Shown: positions 52,322 to 61,638 of the stretch, one piece after another | How positions within the stretch are numbered: the stretch's first letter is position 1 | Layout: each line of letters opens with the position of its first letter | Source: Proteiniphilum saccharofermentans | GTDB lineage: Bacteria; Bacteroidota; Bacteroidia; Bacteroidales; Dysgonomonadaceae | Assembly: GCF_900095135.1 (NCBI RefSeq) | Contig: NZ_LT605205.1 | Span: 930,001 to 994,000 of the forward strand | Direction: 5' to 3' | Length of the DNA stretch: 64,000 nt | Program-made: the position numbers and the translations under genes | Notes under the pieces: generated by a model | Seen by the model: the letters and a program-made list of their open reading frames with translations, nothing else | Database searches by the model: none | What the model was told of the DNA's origin: nothing

Positions 52322-53404
52322 ATGATTATCCGCAATAGTTCCTATTGTAAATTCTTGACTTGAAATCAGGAGCATACGTTACAGCGGCTATCAACAGTCT
52401 TTCAAACTGGTTTTCCCCGAAGTAACGCCTGTTGAATTTATAACAGAACTGGTTGAGATAATATTGCAAGTATTCCGGTTTTATCTTGTAATACACGCCC
52501 AAGAGCTGTCGTTTGGCATTGCTGATCGCGGTATGGACCCAGGGCAGCACATTGGAAAGATCCTCGTGTGGAATAACGGATGCCGTATGTGAATGGACAT
52601 GCTCTTTCAATTTAGTGTAAGAAGTTGAGTCATCGGTGGTCAGGTCCGCCGTGCTTTCAACGTGCTCTTTGACATTCCTTGTAATTGTACCGGCTTTCAA
52701 GTCGTTGATGACTTTCATCTTCAGGTATCTGACCTTCTTGGGTTTCTTACCCGGTTTGGGGTTTTCAACGGTTTTGCTTTCAGCCATTACCAGCACTTTG
52801 GTCTTTTTTTGGCTCCCGCGGCCGCGCTTCAACGGTTTGTCCCTCTCTTGAAGGGATATTTCGGTGGAAAAGAAGGCGTCGTCCAACTCGATGGCTCCCT
52901 CAAGGGTGTACTCATCATCGCGTTTGCCCATCACGTCACGCAGTTTATTGACCATTTCCCATATGGGCTGGTAACGCTTGTGCCCCAGCTGGCGCTGCAG
53001 CTCCGCCGCGGAAAAGGAGCCCTTGGTCGCCGTGAGCAGGTGCATGGCCACGAACCAGTAACGGTAAGGCAGGTTGGAGTGCTGCATGACGGTGCCTGAA
53101 CGCAAGGTTTGGCGTGCGCGACAACGCTTGCATTCATAGGCCTGCTTGTTTTCCAGCCAATAATGTTCTTTACAATTGCAATGCCGACAGGTTACTCCCA
53201 TTTGGTCTCTTTGTTCTTTGAATTTTTTCCGACAGGATTCCTCATCGGGGTAATTTATAGCAAAATCCAGGATATTCATAGCTTGAATCTTTATATCGTT
53301 ATCGATGTAAATATAATGAATATCAGTGAATTGCACAAGCATTTTTGAAACTTATTTATAACTTTTTCCCGCTAAATTCTTTAGGAATAACTGCGGATAA
53401 TCAT
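52322..53404 (-). mobile_element. IS1595-family insertion sequence (1083 bp)
   Basis: ATGATTATCCGCA at the left end matches the reverse complement of TGCGGATAATCAT at the right end, with further partial matching inside (TTCCT). Identical ATTAAAAAAA sequences flank both sides (52312-52321 and 53405-53414). Inserted between the Rrf2 gene and its SDR target. Confidence 0.88.
52326..53279 (-). CDS. IS1595-family (ISXO2-like) transposase
   Basis: About 317 residues from MNILDFAINYPDEESC. A zinc ribbon (CRHCNCKEHYWLENKQAYECKRC) precedes the ISXO2-like DDE domain with IELDDAFFSTE, DLTTDDSTSYTKLKEHV and HTAISNAKRQLLGVYYKI. The frame is intact. Its codon use in the middle part is richer in G+C than the neighbouring genes, suggesting recent arrival. 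Confidence 0.93.
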   Translation of the reverse strand: MNILDFAINYPDEESCRKKFKEQRDQMGVTCRHCNCKEHYWLENKQAYECKRCRARQTLRSGTVMQHSNLPYRYWFVAMHLLTATKGSFSAAELQRQLGHKRYQPIWEMVNKLRDVMGKRDDEYTLEGAIELDDAFFSTEISLQERDKPLKRGRGSQKKTKVLVMAESKTVENPKPGKKPKKVRYLKMKVINDLKAGTITRNVKEHVESTADLTTDDSTSYTKLKEHVHSHTASVIPHEDLSNVLPWVHTAISNAKRQLLGVYYKIKPEYLQYYLNQFCYKFNRRYFGENQFERLLIAAVTYAPDFKSRIYNRNYCG

Positions 53405-53416
53405 ATTAAAAAAATA

Positions 53417-53827
53417 TCAGTGAAATTGTTTTACAAAATCTTTCAATGTTTTATGCCTGAGAGAATCGGTCACCAATTGATCGGTTTCTGCAAACAACTT
53501 CGCCAGGTTCTTATTAATATCTTTACCGATAGGACATTTAGGGTTGGGACTTACATTCTTTTTTCCCAAAACTTCCGAGTTCTTCACAGAGAGGTAAATC
53601 TCCGCCAATGAAATCTCATGGCTTGGCTTGTTCAATTTCGAACCGCCTTCTTTTCCCTTTCTGCTGATTACAAGACCTGTATTTTGTAATATACCCAGTT
53701 CCTTCCGGACAATGACAGGATTGATATTGATACTTCCTGCAATCCAGTCGGAACTTAACCATTCATCGGGAACGTTTGCCAGAAGGGTCAAAATATGTAT
53801 TGCTGTGGCAAATCTCGTATTATTCAT
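53417..53827 (-). CDS. Rrf2-family transcriptional regulator
   Basis: This 136-residue winged-helix regulator reads MNNTRFATAIHILTLLANVP, SSDWIAGSININPVIVRKEL and NTGLVISRKGKEGGSKLNKP. Only one Cys (PKCPIG) is found, so an iron-sulfur cluster of the IscR type is unlikely. This fits YwnA-like Rrf2 proteins that control NAD(P)H-dependent SDR genes and often respond to oxidants or aldehydes. It stands upstream of the NmrA-like gene. A perfect 35-bp inverted repeat precedes it, and a matching shorter site precedes the SDR gene. Confidence 0.92.
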   Translation of the reverse strand: MNNTRFATAIHILTLLANVPDEWLSSDWIAGSININPVIVRKELGILQNTGLVISRKGKEGGSKLNKPSHEISLAEIYLSVKNSEVLGKKNVSPNPKCPIGKDINKNLAKLFAETDQLVTDSLRHKTLKDFVKQFH

Positions 53828-53848
53828 ATCGGGTGCAAATATAAGTAT

Positions 53849-53883
53849 ATTTTTAATTGTAATAAATATTATTACAATTAAAA
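53849..53883. promoter_or_regulatory. Rrf2 operator, perfect 16+3+16 inverted repeat
   Basis: TTTTTAATTGTAATAA (53849-53864), ATA, then the exact reverse complement (53868-53883), about 20 bases before the Rrf2 start codon. Its core TGTAATAAATATTATTACA matches the SDR-side site. Confidence 0.8.
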
Positions 53884-53936
53884 AATTACAAAAGATGATA
53901 AGTGGATTGGTAGTAAAGGGTTATGATTTGCATTAT

Positions 53937-54030
53937 TTTATACCATATAGTCGAAATATTTCTTTCCGAACTCTTGCGTGATCCGGGTTTTTCCGATTTG
54001 ACGGGCTCCTCTAAGCAGGATAGACTTACG
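53937..54030 (-). pseudogene. Walker A fragment of an AAA-14/DUF4143 ATPase gene
   Basis: The minus strand reads RKSILLRGARQIGKTRITQE followed by FGKKYFDYM and a stop. This is the P-loop region of an AAA-14 ATPase (RGARQ.GKT). Nothing else of the gene is present. It lies between the Rrf2 operator and the Vat-like gene. Confidence 0.75.
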
Positions 54031-54045
54031 GTTATCGTTTCCTTA

Positions 54046-54693
54046 TTATGCTTTTGAAGATTTATAAAACTCTTCAAGTTTACGGATATCACCGTTAACA
54101 ATTAATGGAAGTGCAGAAGTAATTTTTTCAATATTCCAGTTCCACCATGCTATATCCAACAATTTCTTTATTTGTTCATCAGTGAACCGCTTACGGATTA
54201 ACTTTGCAGGATTTCCTCCAACAATTGAGTAGGGCTCTACATCTTTCGTAACGACAGAATGTGCAGCTATAATGGCACCATTCCCGATGTTGACTCCAGG
54301 CATGATAGTAGCTTTATACCCAATCCAAACGTCATTTTCTATAACGGTATTCCCCTTGAAAGGTAATTGTTCCGGTGTGGGTGTAATTACACTCCAATTT
54401 CTACCGAAAATATTGAAAGGAAATGTCGAGATTCCATCCATTTTATGGTTCGCTCCATTCATTATAAATTGGACGTTGGAGCCAATAGCGCAGAATTTCC
54501 CTATGATTAATTTGTCTCCAAGAAAATCAAAATGATATAAGACATTTTGTTCAAAATTCAACCCATCTTCATGGTCATCATAATACGAATAATCTCCTAC
54601 GATAATGTTGGGCGATTTAATGATATTCTTTAAAAAAACCAATCGGTTGTAATCTTTCAATGGGTATATCTGATTGCTATCGGGTATTTGCAT
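54046..54693 (-). CDS. Vat-like xenobiotic acetyltransferase (hexapeptide repeat)
   Basis: This 215-residue left-handed beta-helix acyltransferase shows IIVGDYSYYDD, VLYHFDFLGDKLIIGKFCAIG, FIMNGANHKMDGISTFPF with the catalytic His of NH(R/K)MDG, and NDVWIGYKATIMPGVNIGNG. The end GGNPAKLIRKRF...LLDIAWWNWNIE is typical. This is the pattern of streptogramin A (Vat) and CatB-type chloramphenicol acetyltransferases. The drug substrate, if any, cannot be settled from sequence; housekeeping homologues exist in environmental Bacteroidota. Confidence 0.88.
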   Translation of the reverse strand: MQIPDSNQIYPLKDYNRLVFLKNIIKSPNIIVGDYSYYDDHEDGLNFEQNVLYHFDFLGDKLIIGKFCAIGSNVQFIMNGANHKMDGISTFPFNIFGRNWSVITPTPEQLPFKGNTVIENDVWIGYKATIMPGVNIGNGAIIAAHSVVTKDVEPYSIVGGNPAKLIRKRFTDEQIKKLLDIAWWNWNIEKITSALPLIVNGDIRKLEEFYKSSKA

Positions 54694-54777
54694 AATGAGC
54701 TTGTTCTACTGGTTTACTTTTCCATCGCCTTGCCCTCAACCCGGTAGGCATTTTTTCAATGGCATAGCGTAGAGTCA

Positions 54778-56730
54778 TTACCATCCTATGCCGTAGTCCT
54801 CTCCATGATTACTGCTCCCTCCCCAAAAGGATCCATGCTCATTGTCTAAGAATATGGCATTAATGGGGCCGCTCGTGCGATTCCCTAATTGTATTTCATA
54901 TCCCATTTTCTTTAATTCGTAGATCACCTCTTTCTTCGTATCCTGGCGAAGCAGTATGCTTCCGGGTCTGGGCATACGGTCTTCGAATCGGATCCCGCCC
55001 AGTGAAAGCCACAGTTGATTACTATTAATGTTCGCTGCCTCGGATGCTTGTTGCACAGTCATGCCGAATTCGACGACATTTAAGAAAAACTGGAGCAGGT
55101 TTTGTTCCTGTGTGTCCCCTCCCTGTACCGCGAAAGCCAGGAAAGGCCTGCCATCTTTCAATGCCAGGGAAGGGGTGAGGGTTACCCTGGGGCGTTTACC
55201 GGGTTCTACCACATTAAAAGGATTCAGTATAGAGTCCAGTACAAAACTTTGCATCCGCTGGCTCATACCTATGCCCGTCCGTCCTGCTATACAGGCGGGT
55301 ATCCATCCGCCGCTGGGTGTTACCGACACCACCCATCCTTCCTTATCGGCAGCCACGATGCTGGTCGTTCCCCGGGTAAGTCTGTCCTGGTAAAGTCTGT
55401 CCTGATATCCGTTGACAGACGAGATCTCCGCATGATAGAACCGTTCATCATCTACAATGTATCTGCCGGCATCATGTCTGGGGACAAAATCTTTTACTTC
55501 CGGATCGATGATTGTAGTGTCTGTAAGATGACTCCGTTGTTTCAGTAAGGCTTCATACGGATTGTTTTTCCCTTCATAAGCGTAAGGATTTCCCGGCATG
55601 ACCCGGTTATCGTTTTTATCTTGGCGAATCTCTTTCGATCGTGCACGGGCATACTCTTTACTGAGTAACCCCCGGATCGGCGATTCAGGAGAGAAATAAG
55701 GGTCTCCATAGTAAAAATCCCGATCGGCAAAGGCCAGATTCATGCTTTGATAAATCGTATGGATATACCGGGCCGAATTATATCCCATTTCCTGCAGATC
55801 GAAGTTTTCCAAAATATTAAGTGCCTGCAATAACATGGGCCCCTGTGTCCACTCCTGCAATTTATAGACCTCTATGTCTTTGTAGGTTGTATGTAGGGGA
55901 ACTTCTTCTATCGGTTCCCATCCTGCCAGGTCTTCAAGCGTGATTAATCCGCCTTGTTCCCGGCTTCCACGTACGAATTCCTCGGCAATATCACCTTTAT
56001 AAAAACGATCCTGTGCCGCCTTGATCGCCTCTTTCCTGTCCTTACCCTGCCGGATGGCCTCCTGTTCCGCTTCCACCATCTTATCCAATGTGTGCAAAAG
56101 ATCTTCCTGTACAAAGATCTCCCCGGCTGCCGGAGCTTCCCTTTGCCCACCTGCATGGGGCAAAAAAACGGCTTTACTATACGGCCATTCTTTAATGCGC
56201 TCCTTGTTCCGTTCTATACTGTTTGCCGTTTGGGCATCTATCGGATAGCCCCTGGCCATCTCCATAGCCGGAGCCAACACTTCTTCCAGGCTCAACGTGC
56301 CGTATTCCGCCAGCATATAACATAATCCGCCCGGGGTTCCCGGGGTTACGGCGGCCAAAGGGCCGTATTCGGGAGGGAAAGCATATCCTTTATCCTTGAA
56401 AAAGGAAACAGTCGCACCGGAGGGAGCCACGCCCAGAGCATTTATTGCCAAAACCTTACCGTTAATCGGATTATAAATCAGTGCCTGGGTTTCTCCTCCC
56501 CAACTCAGTACATCCCACATGGTACAGGTGGCGGCCAGCATGGCACAAGCCGCATCAACCGCATTACCTCCCTGCTGAAAAATCATCGATCCTGCTGTGG
56601 CGGCTAAAGGTTTTCCTGTGATGGACATCCAATGTTTACCATGCAAGGGAGGCTTTTGTGTGGATTGGGCCAGAACGGCACAAAAGGAAACAGCACAAAC
56701 AGTTATTGTAAAAAAATATCGTCTTATCAT
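54778..56730 (-). CDS. Gamma-glutamyltransferase family protein
   Basis: This 650-residue exported protein has a signal peptide (YFFTITVCAVSFCAVLAQS). The large-subunit marks are GGNAVDAACAMLAATCTMWDVLSWGGE and GLAAVTPGTPGGL-like text. The self-cleaving Thr is in RGTTSIVAADKEGWVVSVTPS, with GIGMSQRMQSFVLD in place of the usual GI..NN..DDF motif. That difference and the extra length suggest a divergent branch, perhaps acting on other acyl-amino compounds. It acts in the periplasm. Confidence 0.9.
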   Translation of the reverse strand: MIRRYFFTITVCAVSFCAVLAQSTQKPPLHGKHWMSITGKPLAATAGSMIFQQGGNAVDAACAMLAATCTMWDVLSWGGETQALIYNPINGKVLAINALGVAPSGATVSFFKDKGYAFPPEYGPLAAVTPGTPGGLCYMLAEYGTLSLEEVLAPAMEMARGYPIDAQTANSIERNKERIKEWPYSKAVFLPHAGGQREAPAAGEIFVQEDLLHTLDKMVEAEQEAIRQGKDRKEAIKAAQDRFYKGDIAEEFVRGSREQGGLITLEDLAGWEPIEEVPLHTTYKDIEVYKLQEWTQGPMLLQALNILENFDLQEMGYNSARYIHTIYQSMNLAFADRDFYYGDPYFSPESPIRGLLSKEYARARSKEIRQDKNDNRVMPGNPYAYEGKNNPYEALLKQRSHLTDTTIIDPEVKDFVPRHDAGRYIVDDERFYHAEISSVNGYQDRLYQDRLTRGTTSIVAADKEGWVVSVTPSGGWIPACIAGRTGIGMSQRMQSFVLDSILNPFNVVEPGKRPRVTLTPSLALKDGRPFLAFAVQGGDTQEQNLLQFFLNVVEFGMTVQQASEAANINSNQLWLSLGGIRFEDRMPRPGSILLRQDTKKEVIYELKKMGYEIQLGNRTSGPINAIFLDNEHGSFWGGSSNHGEDYGIGW

Positions 56731-56777
56731 AATGATCTATTTTTGAACAAAAGTAACTATTTTCTTCCACCCTTTCC

Positions 56778-57194
56778 TTAAAAAGTTAAACCTTTGGGAC
56801 CGTTTGGCATAATCTCTATTCCCAAAACATGTTCTACATACTGAAAATAATAAAACAATTTATGGTTCAGTTCAAAACCATAATCCACCCCCCGCTCATA
56901 CCCGTAAATTGGCTGAAAGAATGATCTTCTTCGGGGCTGGGTAGCATTATAATTCCAGGCCGAAACATATTGGTGGTTCCAGTTCTCATAATATTGTTGT
57001 GAACGGTATTTCGCCGGAGAATTCTGAAGCACATACCATGTTTCGAATCCCGTATCGAATACAATCAACTCGTATTCGACAGAATCTTCCTGCACTACTT
57101 CATTTCCGTTCGGTTCGATCTTTACAATCCCTTTTGGGCCCGAACAGGCAACCATAAATGACAAAGCTGCGAATAAATAAAATATCTGTTTCAT
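56778..57194 (-). CDS. DUF6146 family lipoprotein
   Basis: About 138 residues from ATG 57194 (MKQIFYLFAALSFMVACSG), with a clear lipobox. The conserved part EYELIVFDTGFETWYVLQNSPAKYRSQQYYENWN is DUF6146, a Bacteroidota family of unknown function, followed by a Tyr/Phe-rich end. The frame extends to 57395 without sense. It is read away from the DNA methyltransferase gene that begins at 57295. Confidence 0.82.
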   Translation of the reverse strand: MKQIFYLFAALSFMVACSGPKGIVKIEPNGNEVVQEDSVEYELIVFDTGFETWYVLQNSPAKYRSQQYYENWNHQYVSAWNYNATQPRRRSFFQPIYGYERGVDYGFELNHKLFYYFQYVEHVLGIEIMPNGPKGLTF

Positions 57195-57294
57195 AACCAT
57201 GGGTTTTAATGCTGATATATATATAACAAATTTCACTTGAAAAGGTGTGAAAAAACAGGGAAAAAGATTTCCTTTGTAAGGATTTTGTAAGGAT

Positions 57295-59262
57295 ATGGAT
57301 ATGAGTGAGATGAATAAGGAGCAGGAACTTGTTTCAGAAATACGAAAATTGAAACGACAATTGGCCATAGCTAATAGTCGGGCCAAGACAGTCAAATATG
57401 GACTTGTCTGGATGGAAGTGCCTGAAACCTTTGATGATGAATCTGAAAATCAATTGCCCGTCATAGAGGAGGTGAAAGAGAAATCTATTGGAAATAAAGA
57501 TAAGAAACCGACCCATATTCTCATTGAAGGAGATAATTACCACGCGTTGACTTGCCTGAACTATACCCATAAGGAAAAAATAGACATTATATACATAGAC
57601 CCTCCTTATAATACCGGATCAGATGAATTCAGATACAGGGATAAAAGGATACTCGATAAGTTTCCTGATGGTTCCGATGTACCCAAAGATCATCCATTAA
57701 GACATAGCTATTGGTTGTCGTTTATGAATAAGCGCCTGGAATTGGCTTATAATCTGCTAAAACCTGACGGTGTAATATTTATATCGATCAACGAAGACGA
57801 ATATGCGCAATTGAAGTTGTTGTGTGATCACATCTTTCAAGCGTCGAATTACATGACCACCTTTACTGTAAAGGTAAGGCATGAAGACAGGATACTTAAG
57901 GGGGATAAAGATTATCATGAAACCACCGAACAACTGTTACTATACCGGAAATCCCCGAAGTTTAAGTCTATAAAAAGACTTCAGGATAACAGTTCCATTG
58001 AGAAATATATATATACGATAGAAGAATTGATTGATAATCCGGAGCAAATCACACTGGGTTCAAAAGTAGTCTCTGTATTTAAACCCGGAGAATACAGAAT
58101 AACCAAATCCACACCTTCTGCCGATAAGTTCCAGAAAATCAATATCCGGGGTTCATTAAAAGAGGGAAACAGCTCCGGACGTTTCCATATGAAATACCTG
58201 GAAGAAAGGAATCATCTGTTTGGTTATTTATATAAAGTACCCGATATGGGAGGAGATATGTATGGCTACAGGTATTTTCTCACGCGGGAATCGGCAGCTA
58301 AGGTAAATAGTTCTTACTTTCAGGGGATCCCTTTGAATAAAAAGGAAGTAAAGGAAGTGCCTTATCCTAATTACATGGATTTTGAAGAAGCATTTAATAG
58401 TGTGGGATATGAAGGCGGTGTCGAGTTTAGAAACGGGAAAAAACCCGTCGATTTCCTGAAATTCATATTTTCGATCGGTTCCTGCAATAAGGATGCCGTT
58501 ATTCTGGATTTTTTTGCGGGGAGTGGTACTACGGGACACGCCGTAATGGAGCAGAATTATATCGATGGGGGTCAGCGGCAGGTGATATTGTGTACCAATA
58601 ACGAGAATAATATTGCCGATGAAGTGACCTACCCCAGGATTAAAAATATCATTCAGGGGTATTTGCAGAGTAAGAATCAGAAAGAGGTACTATATGAGGT
58701 TGCGCTAAATACCAAATTGCTATTGGATAATAGTGTAATCCGTGCTGCCAGAGACCATTTTTTTTCGGAAGAGTATAAATCGCGGTACGACGAGATAAAA
58801 GAAGAGGTAAGAAAAAACAAGTACACTATTTACGGTGTGATAAAAAAAGGGAAAAGAGTCCCCGGATTGGGTAATTCTTTGAAGTATTATAAAACCTCAT
58901 TTGTCGGGAATAATAATATTTCATCTGTTTCGGATGAAGAGAAAGTGAATCAGGCACAGAAAGCCGGATATTTGTTGGCTTTGGCAGAAAATACGCTGGA
59001 TGAGGTAGAGCGTACTAACTATTTTCAATTGTTTGGGAATAATGAAAATACTACTGCGATATATTTTAGGAAAGAATTGGATGAAATGGATCTTCTCCTA
59101 AAAAAACTGGAAAGCATTAAGACACCTAAAGTGCTGTATGTGGTTAACCGGGAGGACTCCCGTGATTTTGAGAACAGGTTTGCCCATATTGATAATCTGA
59201 CAATAAAAGAAATGATCTCTATCATTCCGTCGTTCTTACAAAGGTGCTCGGTCGATGGGTAG
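57295..59262 (+). CDS. Type III-like adenine DNA methyltransferase (Mod), orphan
   Basis: This 655-residue beta-class N6-adenine methyltransferase has the catalytic motif IV IIYIDPPYNTGSDEF (residues 99-113) before the SAM-binding motif I ILDFFAGSGTTGHAVMEQN. That is the order in type III Mod subunits. The variable middle (residues 180-380) is the target-recognition region. The N-terminal coiled coil (EQELVSEIRKLKRQLAIANS) is also usual. No Res helicase-nuclease gene follows; after a 297-bp AT-rich gap comes a truncated permease gene. It may methylate without restriction partner. Confidence 0.92.
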   Translation: MDMSEMNKEQELVSEIRKLKRQLAIANSRAKTVKYGLVWMEVPETFDDESENQLPVIEEVKEKSIGNKDKKPTHILIEGDNYHALTCLNYTHKEKIDIIYIDPPYNTGSDEFRYRDKRILDKFPDGSDVPKDHPLRHSYWLSFMNKRLELAYNLLKPDGVIFISINEDEYAQLKLLCDHIFQASNYMTTFTVKVRHEDRILKGDKDYHETTEQLLLYRKSPKFKSIKRLQDNSSIEKYIYTIEELIDNPEQITLGSKVVSVFKPGEYRITKSTPSADKFQKINIRGSLKEGNSSGRFHMKYLEERNHLFGYLYKVPDMGGDMYGYRYFLTRESAAKVNSSYFQGIPLNKKEVKEVPYPNYMDFEEAFNSVGYEGGVEFRNGKKPVDFLKFIFSIGSCNKDAVILDFFAGSGTTGHAVMEQNYIDGGQRQVILCTNNENNIADEVTYPRIKNIIQGYLQSKNQKEVLYEVALNTKLLLDNSVIRAARDHFFSEEYKSRYDEIKEEVRKNKYTIYGVIKKGKRVPGLGNSLKYYKTSFVGNNNISSVSDEEKVNQAQKAGYLLALAENTLDEVERTNYFQLFGNNENTTAIYFRKELDEMDLLLKKLESIKTPKVLYVVNREDSRDFENRFAHIDNLTIKEMISIIPSFLQRCSVDG

Positions 59263-59559
59263 TTAAAAACATAACCAATATAGTATCAAAAAGGGTTGTT
59301 TTTATAATTAGATTCAGAATTAATTTAAGTTAATTTTATTGGCATATTTTGTCCGAAAAAAACTTAATCAATATATTTGTGATCTTAATGATAGTATAAT
59401 TTTTTTAATGAATAATCTCTTAATTTTTTTATTATACTATGTTGAAAATAAGACTATAATATAAACTGTTCCATCAAACGGGATCATGTAACAAACTATC
59501 TTTATCGCTTTTGTATCTTCTCGAATTAAATCATTTATTAAACATAGACAATTATAATT
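59263..59559. other. AT-rich stretch behind the orphan methyltransferase
   Basis: No open frame, repeat or terminator was recognised. The missing first half of the FtsX permease is not here, so this looks like a deletion or insertion junction. Confidence 0.5.
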
Positions 59560-60852
59560 GTGTCGGCAGACTTTAGTCCCTCCTTCTTTTACAGTTCGTC
59601 GTTCTTCCCGTTTTTTGTTTTGCTTATCCTTCTTCTTACAGTGATTCCTGCTTTGCTTATCAGTAATAGGATCAATCGATTATCGGGAGGTGATGTGCGT
59701 CAGTTGTTTGTGAATAAGAAGAATCATTGGATAGGAGTACTGGTGACAGCACAGTTTGTAATTGGCGTGGCATTGATTATGGGAATGATCACTGCTAACC
59801 GGCAAATGGGTTTGGTGAAGCAAGCCGGAGAGCGTTACAGGAATCTGATAGAGATATGGAATACCTCAACTGAAACCGACCTACGCCTATTTAAACAAAA
59901 AGTGCAATCTGTGCCGGGTGTATCGGGTATTTCACTGGGAAATATGCGACTGATGAACGTATGGATTATGCATGCCGATATGCGAAAGGAAAACGGCGAG
60001 AAGTTTCAGACCACCGTATTCGGACTGTCGGGCGATGAAGGATTGTTCCGTATCCTGCAACTTCAGCAGCTCGTGGGAAGCGAGTGGGAGACATTACCCG
60101 AAAGGTATGGATCGGCGGTATTCGTGAACCGGACTTTTGCCAATCTGGTAGAAAAACCCGTCGAAGAGTTGATTGGCGAACCTTTGGGGAGGTATATGGA
60201 CTCGCTTGATTCAGTGTCTGTGATTGCAGGAGTAGTAGAAGATTTCTATTTCAATTCACTCGAAAAGAAAGCGATGGCGGTAAAGATGACGCGGATTTCG
60301 TCCCTCGAGGATAGGCTTACAGCTATGCAAATCCGGTTAGACGGAAATGATAACGGATTAGCAATAAAAAACATCCGGCAACTCTGGGAACAGACTTATC
60401 CCGATGAATTTTTTACCTATGCCGATGTCTATAATACATTTATAAGTCGGAATAGTAAAGTAACAGAGATGTCAGATTTATTGCAAATGTATTCATTGAT
60501 TAGTATTTTACTTACCTGTTTCGGTTTGTTTGGTATTTCATTCTATGCTGTTCGTCGGCGGACTAAAGAAATTGGTATACGGAAGATCAACGGTGCAAAA
60601 ACGTATCAGATACTGTGGTTGCTGCTCAAACCGATATTTGGTTGGATTATCATCGGTTTTGCCATTGGTGTGCCGCTGGCGTGGTGGCTTATGGAGCGTT
60701 GGCTGCAACAGTTCGCTTACCGGGTGGATGTTTCCATTGGCTCTTTCTTCCTTGCGCTTTTACTGGTTTCTGTAATAACCATTCTAACTGTTCTATGGCA
60801 GTTGTGGCGAACAATAAAGGTGAATCCCGTGGAAAGTTTGAAATCGGAATAA
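59560..60852 (+). pseudogene. ABC transporter permease, FtsX/MacB type, 5' half missing
   Basis: This 430-residue frame opens with a GTG and directly enters SPSFFYSSSFFPFFVLLILLLTVIPALLISNRI, the second-repeat membrane helices of an FtsX-like permease. A second periplasmic domain follows, then the final FtsX block (SLISILLTCFGLFGISFYAVRRRTKEIGIRKINGA, ending TIKVNPVESLKSE). Bacteroidota permeases of this kind have about 780 residues with the same architecture twice; the first 350 are missing here. A stop codon lies 15 bases before the GTG. Confidence 0.8.
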
Positions 60853-60881
60853 GAAAGTGAAGCCGGACGCGTTATGACTTT

Positions 60882-61439
60882 TTACTGGTTCAATCGTTTC
60901 TTAATGGTGGCGGGATTGCCGGCTACCATACAGTCGTCCGGCACATTTTTGGTAACCACGCTGCCGGCTGCTACGATACATCGGTTACCGATGGTTATCC
61001 CGGGGAGAAGAGTCACATTGCCACCCAGCCAGCAGTCTTCACCGATGGTAATAGGATAGGCGTACTCTTTCTCTTCCCGTCTCGCCACATGATCCATCGG
61101 GTGATTGGGTGTGTAGAACTGGCAATTGGGACCGATAAAAGTATGTTTGCCTATACGAACATATCCTTCGCCGATACACATAGCATTATAGTTAATAAAA
61201 ACATTTTCCGCTATAATGAAGGAACTTCCGTGATCGCATTGGATAGGCGGACAGACCGTACTTGAGGCGGGAAGATCCGGTATAAGTTGACTGATCACTT
61301 CCCGGTAATCGTCATCGAAGATCGTCATCGTTTGCAGCTTGATGCACAATTTCCTCGAGTGCCTGAAACTCTCCTGTATTTCAGGATCAGAGAAGTCGGC
61401 CAACTCTCCACTGCGCATTTTTTCAAATTCAGATTTCAT
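60882..61439 (-). CDS. Maltose/galactoside O-acetyltransferase-like protein
   Basis: This 185-residue hexapeptide-repeat acetyltransferase starts with the Mac domain (EFEKMRSGELADFSDPEI). The left-handed helix follows: CDHGSSFIIAENVFINYNAMC, FIGPNCQFYTPNHPMD with the catalytic His, and GEDCWLGGNVTLLPGITIG. It matches Maa/LacA, which acetylate sugars in the cytoplasm. The length is standard. Confidence 0.93.
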   Translation of the reverse strand: MKSEFEKMRSGELADFSDPEIQESFRHSRKLCIKLQTMTIFDDDYREVISQLIPDLPASSTVCPPIQCDHGSSFIIAENVFINYNAMCIGEGYVRIGKHTFIGPNCQFYTPNHPMDHVARREEKEYAYPITIGEDCWLGGNVTLLPGITIGNRCIVAAGSVVTKNVPDDCMVAGNPATIKKRLNQ

Positions 61440-61638
61440 TAGTTAGAGTAAAGAATAAAGAACAAAGATATAAAAATATGCCAAGCGAAGGAAAACCGGA
61501 TCATCTCTTCTATCTTTCAAAAAGAGTGAACAATATCAGAAAAACAGTTGTTAATCTTGTAGTTGGATTTGTTTGATTGTAGATGTAAAGATAAATGGAT
61601 TTGACAATTTTAATTTCAAACCCATAATATTGATCATT

